Below, piece after piece: positions 12,260 to 21,262 of a DNA stretch of 41,448 bases; within the stretch, counting starts at the first letter, position 1; the number at the start of each line of letters is the position of its first letter. A program made the translations under genes and the position numbers. The DNA is from Phlegmacium glaucopus (taxonomy: Eukaryota > Basidiomycota > Agaricomycetes > Agaricales > Cortinariaceae): the NCBI GenBank assembly GCA_015039465.1, contig MU130372.1, positions 537,269 through 578,716 of the forward strand. Reading direction: 5' to 3'. Under the pieces are notes generated by a model. The model made no database searches, was not told the origin of the DNA, and saw only the letters and a program-made list of their open reading frames with translations.

Positions 12260-13613
12260 TTGGTCGATGCAAATGGATTTGTTAGGTGCCCCGAATGTGA
12301 TACTCGCATTAATTGTGGAACTGCTGGTCTTGCAAATCTTGCTCAACATCAAGGAAAGGGACCCTGTCAAAAGGCAAAGGCAAAATGTGATAAGGACACA
12401 AAAAAGAAAGGGAATATGTTGATACTTGCCTTCACAGTGAAGAAACCAATGCTAGTTCCTTCAACGGTCACCCATTCTATGCCTATACAGAGTCAAATGT
12501 TAACAGCAACATCAAGACCTATTATCCTAACAGCTCCTGTGTCACCTTCTCTTGAGACAACAGCTATTGCAGGACCTGTTTTCAATAGCGTTCTTGGAAA
12601 GCTATGCCATTTGATTGATCAGCTTCCTGATAGCATCCCAGAGGCAACAGCATACGACAAACTTGCAGTTTTTGGTAACAATCCTGCAGTCTACGATGAT
12701 CCGAGCTTGGATTCTGATGATCTTTGGGAGAAATTGCTAAATGGGTTGTTGAAGTCAGTCTTTGGCTGGGGGATAGAGGATGACATGGAAAACCTTATTC
12801 GGCGTGGAAGGAATGGGTTAGACGGACTCGCCAACTTTGTGAAGCACTTTGTAGTCAAGCGGGGGTTAACGAAGCACTATTTGAAGGAAAGTTGTCGCAC
12901 CTGTTGAATAAACAGGAGGAAATGTCAGTAAAATCCATTCTTCTGTGATCAATGTCTCTGCTCACTAACCAAACCGCAATAGTGTAAAACTGGCTCCAGT
13001 CAAAGAGGTTACAACTCTTCCACCTCCAGAAGTCATCAAGCTCATCACCATTTGTGCTCCTGGTGACCCAAAGCCGTCCAACGAGGAGCCTAAGGTTGTC
13101 AATGTTGTCAATGTTGATTTGTTTGAGTTTGACACAGAAAAGATCCTAAAACCCATGAAAATGTCAGCAAAATTGTGCAAGGGACATGTCCTTACCTTTC
13201 CAGATGGAAAATCGCCACATAGCTGTTATCCCTTTGCTCTGCACGACACACTTGTCCTCCCTTGGGACTACAGAGTCCATAACAGCGTCATGACCGTCTT
13301 TGCCAGAAGCTGCACCAGCCAGCCAGATGGAATGTTTGAATCATGTCATGCATGTCGGTCTCTTGCCAAAAACGCAAACCTAGAGGGCATAATCGAGCAA
13401 ATTCAGCATGGTGTACACAAAAATGCAAACTTTGCTTACCGCGGCTTCAGTGGACTCCTCGACTTGCTCCAGAAAAAAAACCAGCAAATCAACTTCCATT
13501 GATTCCATGGTCTGAACCAGGCAAAAAAGCTCCTTTCAAAGGCAACAGCTCTATCACACCAAAAGCGGCTGCTCATGGCGATCGCAAGTGGGAAAGTGAA
13601 CCATATTGACCGC

Positions 13614-14495
13614 TGATGTACCTGCGGTGGGATCAGACCGCAAGTAGTAACATAGTTCGGAGGGATTAATGTAGATTTCCTCGATAGAATTTAAAGGGAA
13701 GTTCGCGGTATCGAAATACGCTAGACGAGTAGACCGCGAAGATAGCGAAGTCCGCGAACGATAACGCAGTACGCGAAGTAACTTAAAGGATGAGACTATT
13801 GACTTAGAACGTTGCTGCAAAGTTTATGGGATCAAAACTCTGGCCGTCTCTTGTTCACCTTCCCTCCTACTTGCTACAGGTACTTAATACAAGAGTAACA
13901 AGCTAAGCCAGGTGCGGGTATGCAAAACAGTAATGTAAAAATTGAGCTAGTGTGAAGTCACATGAGCCCAGTAGTTTGGTAACGAAGGAATAGGGGATAG
14001 AATAAAAATAGAAGTGATGAGTAAGGAGGTCAGTTGAATGGCCTCCTGTTTCGAAGGAGATGATAAAATAATAATATATATGGGCAAGTTAAAAGAAATT
14101 AAGTTGAGAACAACACGGACCATGATCAAACCAGTGAAAGGGATGCGTATGCGAGCCGTGAAAGACCGCGAGATTAAAGAGAAGCTGTGTGAAGATGTGG
14201 TTGCGAAGGAAAGAAATGGTTAAGTCCGGTATTGATAGAGAAAGCTGAAGATACGTCGAAGTATGAAGTGCGAAGAGGAACGGGGGTGCGTTGGATAGTT
14301 ACGAAGGTCGTAGGAGTGATGTGCGAAGGTTATGCGAGGCCTATATCATGTTGTGTGATGTGCGAAGGATGTGCGACAACCGCGAATGAGAGTGCGAGTG
14401 AAGTTGGTACCCGCGAGGCATCCGCGTATACTGCGAAGTTGTTAAATCGCAAAAATAACCAGTTTACGAACCTAGAGGCTATATGGATCCTATCA
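13614..14495 (-). mobile_element. TG...CA LTR-like element, copy B, inside the transposase-like gene
   Basis: This is the inverted copy of the LTR-like element in the left stack, 882 bp, with ends TGATGTACC and GGATCCTATCA. CCGC flanks both sides (13610-13613 and 14496-14499). Deleting the element and one CCGC restores an open frame across the junction (IDRLLSIGLRQ), which proves insertion into existing coding sequence. It is uninterrupted and so shows the empty site for the innermost hAT-like element. Copy A carries the same flanking CCGC at a different locus, which suggests target-site preference. Confidence 0.85.
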
Positions 14496-15821
14496 CCGCT
14501 TGCTCAGCATTGGCCTCCGACAAAAGAGAGGTGTACGTGGACTTTTGTCATTGTTTTTTGCGGCAGCAGATGGTGTTTATCGCCCAAAGAGCTTCACTGA
14601 GGAGATAATGAAGTCAATGTTAGCTTGGAGGTTGGGTGGAAATCGTATCACCAAGATCAATCATCGTGCAGATGATCGACCCAGTGTCTCTTACCTGTGG
14701 TCGCACTCCGAAGTCCCTCCCATCATCCCATCCCATGAACAACCAACCACCAAGCAGGTCCAGGAAAACGTCAATGCAACTCTGAAAGGGATTTTGAATG
14801 AAATGCACAGTCAAATGAGTGGGAAGGTACTGCATACCGTACTGATGTTTGACGAGTTGGCCACCGAAAAGAGGATCCGTTGGGATCCGAAAACGAACTA
14901 CTTTTTGGGAGCTTGTCGGGAACACGCACACACAACATTGATGGAGTTTGTTAATGAGGGGGACATGGAGGAGCTCTTTAGGTTCATTGATGATGGCAAG
15001 GTTCACTATGCGGGAGAGGTGAGAACGTCACATGTATCTGGTTCCATTTGGAATTTTGCTTCTGGTCCAGGGTCTGATTGAGCTATATTTAGGCGACGGT
15101 TGGTGCCCTTGGAATACTGTCCAAAGACAATCACATTTATCCTGGTCGCCCTGTTCTTGTATCTGGTGATTGCAAGAAAGAGACAGGAGCACAGCATGCA
15201 CATGTATTTCAAACAGTCATAGATGGAGTTGATAGCGTGCGTGAAGAGACCAAGCTCCGTATTACATCAATCTCCTCTGACGGTGAAGCTCGGCGTGGTG
15301 CTGCCTTTATCAACCTTACATTCAAACGTAAACTGCTGTCACAATCCCCCATTTTTTCACTTCTTCAGCCACTCAAATTCCTAGACCTCCATGTTGGCGA
15401 TGATGATCTTACATGCGACAAAGATTACAAGCACATATTCAAACGGTTCCGAAATCTCTTGTTCGGGAACGCGGTGTTGTTGTTATGGGTCGCTGAATTA
15501 CACCCAACATTATGATGACCCACTTCAAGTCAGAGGGATTATCAGCAGATCATATCCGATCACTATTTAATCCTGAGGATGCACAGGACGTCAAAATGGC
15601 TTTCGACATGCTCAAGGATATCTGGAACTTACCTCGGTTACATGCTCAGGAAAGTTCTAAAACTCCAGGCTTTTTGCAAACTTGGGAGGCGCTTTGGATC
15701 CTCGGAAAGCTCTTATTCCACATGATATTCCCTTATTTGTGTGTCGACCTCTCGCTTTCAGAACAAATTGAACACATCAGTGCAGCGGCTCATCTAGCTC
15801 TTGCACTATTTAAACGTGCTG

Positions 15822-16397
15822 TTAAGTTCGAGAACTCTGTTCCGGAGTAACGGACGGAGTAACGGACGGGGTCACGGAACAGAGTCACGGAACAGATAGG
15901 ACTTAGCCTCAGCTTATGTGCTGTGCTACCCAGAACCTTCGTGTCCTAATTTCGGAGTAAGACGGAGCGGAGCGGAACCGGAAGTTGCAAAGAACTTAGA
16001 GGAAGACCAAGAGTGGGAAACTAAGTCGATATTCGAACTGAGGAAAACATACAAGTTTCGAGTACTTAAATATAAAAGGAATAGCATCCGAAATATAAAA
16101 TATAAATATAAATGCTGCGTTCTGCTCCCGGAAGGTCCTGCATTCTTGGGGTGAATAATCCATAGCTGGTGTGCTGACTGATGGTGGGAAAGTGATGACA
16201 AAGAAATAGTGGTTGTGACGAAGATGTGGAAATGAGTTTGGAGTAACGTCGGAAGAGCCGGAGTGATACGGAGAACTCTCGGAGTTGGACATAGAAGGAG
16301 TAAATCCGGAGGCAAGGGAAAGTACTGGAACGGAGTACGGACTACCGGAGACAACTCCAACGGAGTCGGACCGGAGTAACGTATGACGGAATGTAAC
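15822..16397. mobile_element. Small element with CGGAGTAACGG repeats inside the transposase-like gene
   Basis: This is a 576-bp non-coding insertion that breaks the host frame after ALALFKRA, with the frame resuming at GKDFIPTNLYI. Flanks are ACGTGCTG (15814-15821) and ACGTGCCG (16398-16405), an 8-bp duplication with one mismatch. Both ends are packed with CGGAGT/ACTCCG words (for example GGAGTAACGGACGGAGTAACGG-like runs near 15842 and 16370). The terminal inverted repeat is weak. An 8-bp duplication and subterminal repeats suggest a non-autonomous hAT-type element. The exact boundary could shift by one base. Confidence 0.7.
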
Positions 16398-16847
16398 ACG
16401 TGCCGGCAAAGATTTCATTCCAACAAACCTCTACATTGATTTGATGCTCATGATCAAGAATGTTTTATTCAGTGTCGCAAAGGCTAAAGTTGACGACCCC
16501 GACAGAGAGTTTTGGATTATTCTGCTCGGAACTGATCGGCTGGAAGAGCTCTTTGGTATTCTACGAACGATGGTCAGAAATGACGCCAACCTTGACATTT
16601 ACCAGCTTGTCTGTCGTCTTGCAGGTACCACTGAAGTCTCCAATATACTGGCCAAATACCCCCACTGGGACCGCTCACCTCAACGACTAAAACTTCCATC
16701 TCTATCCCGTGAATCAAAAGAGATTCCAGATCGTGCAGACCATATCAAACCGGCATCTTGGAGAGGAGATGTCAAGGTAAAGGATGTATCTGTCCAGACA
16801 TCATGGAATTGCAGGCAGCATCTCGTTGAGCAAGAATGTGACACCAT

Positions 16848-17292
16848 TAAGTGATGTGAAAGGCTCGGCTTCAAAGCCGCAAGCCGTCGAGCCGAGCCGA
16901 GCCGTGGGAAAGCCGTACCAACGGCTTGGGCTTCAGATTTTTCAGGCCGTGAGCCGCGGCTTAAGCACGGCCTGGGTCTGAGCCTCGAAATTCGCATTTT
17001 TGGCAGTCTTAAGGGGGGAATTTGAACTTTTGATGACTTAAAACAGCACTGTAACAGAGTGTAATTGATAATATTACCATTGATAGTCATTTATGGTCAT
17101 TTTTTAGTTTGATTTCATACAAATTTTGTTGCCCTCATGTTCTCCCTTACCTTCTAACCGTGTGGGAAAAAGCCGCGGCCTGAGCCCCAGGCCGAGCCCA
17201 AGCCGTGCAAAGTTTTGGCCTACGGCTCGGGCCTGGCTTTTTAGAGGCCGTGTCAAGCCTAAGCCGAGCCGAGCCGAGCCGTAACATCACTA
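16848..17292. mobile_element. Small hAT-like element with GCTCGGC/GCCGAGC repeats
   Basis: This is a 445-bp non-coding insertion with the perfect 8-bp duplication GACACCAT at 16840-16847 and 17293-17300. Ends are TAAGTGATGT and ACATCACTA, an imperfect inverted repeat resembling the TAGTGATG ends of the other hAT-like elements here. Subterminal DNA repeats GAGCCGAGCC and GCCGCGGC words. Excision in silico with one duplication restores the host frame (ECDTIKSILQELN). No coding capacity is seen. Confidence 0.85.
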
Positions 17293-18541
17293 GACACCAT
17301 CAAGTCCATCTTGCAAGAACTCAATAATTCCGAGGACGTTGATATCTTGTCACCATCCGGCACCCTTCTCTTTGACACCCCTCTTGCGGAAGATGATGTT
17401 GACGAGAGCCTTGAGTTCCCCACTGCGGAAAGGCCAGTTGGTGAATCTTCTAATGATATCCTTGAATCAGACGCGAGCATGCGTGTCGAAGTAGAAGATG
17501 CACTGGATGAGCTCGGGTCTTTGTTAGAAGAGGTCCGAAAATTTGACAAGGAAATTACCTTCAGAGGTGCCAAAATGTCCAAGGCTCGCGCTCTGGCACG
17601 ATTCGGAAAAGATCGAAAATGCCGTGGCCCAGGGTCAACAGATCGCTTGAGACGTGTTCAGGATGTTGAACGGCATCCGAAAAGTAGGGACCTCGATGAT
17701 GAACTTCCTCCACTATCCGAAGACATGGAGGCTCTTTTTGCTTTGGATCCAATTGCTAGCCTAGGTCGATGTGAAAACCAATTCTGGCTTTGCATCGGGG
17801 AGGTAACTGGTATTAAAATTGATGGGCGGTCGGTACCTTATGTCAGCGTAGATATGCTGGGAGAAGATACTGTTACCGAAATTGAAAGCCACAGTGTGGA
17901 CAACGAGGACGAGGCAGAAAACGGCATGGACGTTGACGGTGAGGAAGGAAATGACCCACCCCGTAACTCCGTTGCTCCCATCCACACAACCAACATATCC
18001 TCTGTGAACCCCGAGGTCGAAATAGCACCGCCTGTCAAACGCACTGACACGCCAACTGTTGGTGTAGAGAAGGAAACCAGCACTGTGAGTCTTTTTCTCC
18101 TTCAACAAGTAAACGCTCACCTGAGTATGGGAATAGCCTTTGAAAGAGCCAATCTTGCAGGGAGGGAACAGCAGTCCAGCACCATCATCTTCTCGCGAAC
18201 CGCTGGATCAGACCAGCGATCCGAGTCCTGACGTCGAAACGGTCGAAGAGTTGGGACGTGCTAAACGAAAGAGGGTCCCCAGGAAGCAAGACTTGAATGA
18301 CTGTCTTTGCGGGGATGTGGTCGAGCCGTCCGGGGAAAGGGTAGTAAAGTGCAAACAACCTGGATGTGAGACACAATGGGTAATTAGGTTTTATTTGTTG
18401 TAATTGAAGGCATTACTTACCAATTGATACATCCAGTACCACCTTGATTGCGTAAATCTCGAGCAAACCCCACGAAACTGGATTTGCGCAGCGTGCGAAG
18501 TATCAGGCAGGACGAGGGTTGGAAAACGCATACGCCGATGA

Positions 18542-18862
18542 TGACATATTACTATATTAGGAACTCGTACCTGACTACGTAGGGGGTTACCAATTTCGCT
18601 TGAGAAAAAAAATCGACCCCTGGTATTGTATTTTAATCCTTGTGCCCCCTTGCCTCAGGTTTTCCATAAAGCCACAGATCCAAAGGCCAGCATGAATCTA
18701 GAGCTCTTTCTGATGCATGAAAAGCCAAGTTACGACTTTCGACCTCAGCTTCATGGCGCAAGTAGTTTCTCAAATATAATAAGGCGTGTTTGAGATTTTT
18801 CTGACTAGAGTGACGTCACTTTCTCCTTACATAACCTGTACGCAACTCAGTTCTAAACCACA
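18542..18862. other. Intergenic spacer upstream of the mscL-like gene
   Basis: There is no gene in this stretch. It holds the 3' flank of the degraded transposase-like gene and the likely promoter and 5' leader of the mscL-like gene. No clear TATA box or other motif could be assigned. Confidence 0.5.
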
Positions 18863-19616
18863 ATGTCAAACGAAAGTCCATGGGTGTCAAATGACCAGCT
18901 TAACCACGCAGGGACAGCCATTAAGCGTGGAACCCGAAGTCTTTGGACGGGATTCGTTGAATTTGCCTTGAGGGACGGTGTATTGGAGGTTGCAGTGGGT
19001 TTGATGTACGTATTGTTATAATTTGGTCGCTTCGTTCTCTGAACTGGGTTTCAGAATTGCAGCGTCATTTACCGCTGTGGTCAAATCTCTCGTGTCAGAC
19101 ATTATTCTCCCTCCTTTCTCCCTCCTTCCGTTCATGTCTGCAAGTATGGAGGAGAAATTCGTTGTTTTGAGGACAGGACATGGTTCTATGAAAAGGTACA
19201 ACACTCGAGCCCAGGCGATTGAGGATGGTGCTGTTATACTTGGCTATGGGTACGCGCTGAGTCTTTTTTTTTACATTACTTCAACCCGTAACCCAATTCT
19301 GAGATCAAAAAACTTTTTGAATTCTAACGCAGAGCATTTACCGATAAACTTGTCAACTTCTTTGTAATAGGCCTTGCTCTATATCTCATCGCTAGGCTGT
19401 ATGAATATCTGAGTACGGATTCGATCATCAAGCACACGATCAAATGTCCATTCTGCCGGAAAGAAATTAGCTCCAAGGTAAGTTATTAGTGAAAATTGAC
19501 CCCCAAGTACTCCCAATTGAACTTGTTTTTTTTCATACTAGGCCAAAAGGTGTGCAATGTGTACGTCTTGGTTGGATGGGAGAGAAGAGAGGGAAACGAG
19601 CGCGTTGGCTGCTTAA
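18863..19616 (+). CDS. mscL: MscL-type large-conductance mechanosensitive channel protein
   Basis: Predicted 185-aa membrane channel that would open under membrane tension and release small solutes. Four exons (18863-19005, 19055-19249, 19333-19477, 19542-19616) join in frame with GT-AG introns and total 558 nt. The N-terminal part matches the MscL core: FALRDGVLEVAVG, then IIAASFTAVVKSLVSDII leading into LPPFSLLPF (first transmembrane helix and pore region). The second helix is FVIGLALYLIARLYEYL. The tail carries two CxxC pairs (CPFC and CAMC) separated by ten residues, a zinc-ribbon-like end. MscL is mainly bacterial, but eukaryotic copies are known in fungi. The location (plasma, vacuolar or mitochondrial membrane) cannot be read from the sequence. 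The start is the first ATG before the conserved region. No break is seen. Confidence 0.9.
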
Positions 19617-20191
19617 TATCTTGAAATTTGGATCAGGTAGGTCGTCACATAATTAAAGGTCAATATGAAGATAAATTTACTCCAGTGCTGAAGCATCCAG
19701 CGTCCGGCATTTTCAAGTTGTCCTACTGTCATGGTGCTTGTAAAACTTAACAAACATATCGATATTTCACTTAATTACCGATCCTGCTCCGAGTCGCAGA
19801 AATCGTTTTTTTGCATGGATTATAATTCGAAAACTCGTTCCCACTGAGAGATTATGAGAAGACAATAATAGAGATGTTAAGCGAACTCTGATAAGCACAA
19901 AGATCTGTATTGATGGGACAGAAAGAGTCAGAGATCGAAACAAAAGAGGTATAGGCTGGATTCTGTTTTTGGCATGAAATTGTCAACAGTATATAGCGCA
20001 CCAACCCGGGCGTACAACACAAGGTAACCTTTCTTGAGGGACTGGCCATTGGACTTGAATTTGTCCCTTTATCTGATTATATTAATGGTACACCGCTGAA
20101 CACTGCATACGGATGAGGCCGACGTTCCTGGGAACTCAACGTACTCAACAGCCACAATCTTGTCCCTGACCTTCATAGCACACAGCAAAAC
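19617..20191. other. Intergenic region between mscL-like and PPxY membrane protein genes
   Basis: No gene is supported. Short minus-strand frames at 19852-20049 and 20069-20335 are antisense noise; the second overlaps the coding exon of the next gene. The stretch probably holds the mscL-like 3' UTR and the next gene's promoter. Confidence 0.5.
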
Positions 20192-20786
20192 ATGACAATT
20201 TTCATCATCCCCGTTGCAACTATTATCGTATTCGTCGTCTTCTTTTTTGTTGGAATGATGCTCTGGATAAGGCAGAGACGAAGAGACAGTAACCGTATGC
20301 CCAGCCTTTCTGACAATCTGATGTTTCCCTGACACTCTCTAAAAAAAAGGAACTGTTTTCATCCCTCCTCGAAACTTTGTGATGCCTATGCAGCCCACGA
20401 ATCCCAATTATCGATCACCTATGCAACCCACTCAACCTATTCCCTATCACAGTCCATACGTGGTTAATCCCCCCATGCCAGTCCCTCAACCCTTCTATCC
20501 AACTCCTGTTATTCCAAATCCACCCCTTCCGCCACAGCCAACAGAATCAGACCTGATGGAGCGCATGCGACAAGTCCAACTGTTGATGGTAGAGATTCAT
20601 CGTTTGGAGAGCGAGTCTGGAGAGCGGAACGAACAACGCGTGCAAGAACTTAAACAACGTGTTATAGAGCTGAGCAACCCAGACAGACATGGCATGCCCT
20701 CCGATCCTGTACAACCACCGCCAGCATATCCCGCACATGAGAATGATAATAAGGGGAGACCAGAGTATGCTGATGGTAGAGGATAA
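20192..20786 (+). CDS. Single-pass membrane protein with Pro-rich tail and PPxY motif
   Basis: Two exons (20192-20294 and 20350-20786) join in frame to a 179-aa protein. The intron is GTATGC...AAG. The N-terminus is a strong hydrophobic helix (about residues 2-27, TIFIIPVATIIVFVVFFFVG) followed at once by a basic stop-transfer segment (RQRRRDSNR). That suggests a signal-anchor with a cytosolic C-terminal domain. The rest is rich in Pro, Gln and Asn (MQPTNPNYRSPMQPTQP), then a charged helix (about residues 100-130, MERMRQVQLLMVEIHRLES) that may form a coiled coil. Near the end is PPPAY, a PPxY motif of the kind bound by WW domains of Rsp5/Nedd4 ubiquitin ligases. A role as ligase adaptor or cargo is an inference. 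I know no named family for it. Confidence 0.75.
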
Positions 20787-21262
20787 TATACCACATATTT
20801 TTCTAGTGGGGACTCTGCGATCATTTGCGTTTTCCAAATGTTAGTACTTTCATTTATCTTAAATATTGTCTTTGAGATCGGTAACAACAACGTAGTGTCT
20901 GCGACTGTTCTTCGTTTCTCTCTGCCCACTTTTTTCTCCTCCATCTTCAAGCCGTTTTTATCACTTACAACTTTTTGGGACAAGGAATAGATAGTCCATT
21001 TGTTGACCGTATTAAACCCATCAAAGGCCCTCGATCTTTCTTAAGTTGTTGCAGAAACCATTGCGAGTAATTTTACTTGTCAAGACCCAACTGTATTCCT
21101 TTTGGACAGAATTGTCGCGACGTTTCGCACTTTTTGACCATCACCATCTGTCATAAATTTATCATTCTGATACGTAGACTGAATTCAGGTCCCAGATTCT
21201 ATTATTATGAACTCACGTAAAATTAACCAAAAGGTCCCGACCTAAGCATCAGCCCAAAAAGT
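20787..21262. other. Convergent intergenic region
   Basis: This is the 3' flanks of two convergent genes, the PPxY membrane protein gene (plus) and the MFS permease gene (minus). No coding signal or repeat is seen. Antisense frames running in from 20547-20983 have no motif. Confidence 0.55.

Larger units (their letters stand above)
12260..18541 (+). pseudogene. Decayed P-element/THAP9-like transposase gene with C-terminal PHD finger
   Basis: Removing three inserted elements leaves about 4.4 kb encoding one long protein. In order: a C-x2-C-x16-H-x5-C cluster (from 12287, RCPEC...HQGKGPC); a long N-terminal region; then an RNase-H-type core. Core candidates are Asp 14851-14853 in FDELATEKRIRWDPKT, Asp 15279-15281 in SSDGEARRGA, Asp 15423-15425 in DKDYKHIFKRFRN, and Glu 16543-16545 in DRLEELFGILR. 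These match the spacing style of P-element/THAP9 transposases (DE-x-x-x-K, SDG, DxxHxxKxxRN, DxLExxF). A Ser/Glu-rich region follows, then a PHD finger near 18296-18500 (CLC, VKCKQPGC, WYHLDC, WICAAC). Damage: frame break in the G run 12861-12865; TGA at 13500; frame break near 15461; TGA at 15494. Both TGAs fit CGA-to-TGA decay. The true start is not clear. Confidence 0.75.

Noticed and set aside
7820..14495. The inverted repeat pair (7820-11294 and 13614-14495) as terminal repeats of one large transposon
   Set aside because: Each copy has its own CCGC duplication, and deleting copy B restores an unrelated coding frame, so they are two separate insertions.
13608..14500. Six-bp duplication ACCGCT with GAT...ATC ends for the LTR-like element
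   Set aside because: It fits copy B alone. Shifting the boundary to TG...CA with CCGC fits both copies exactly.
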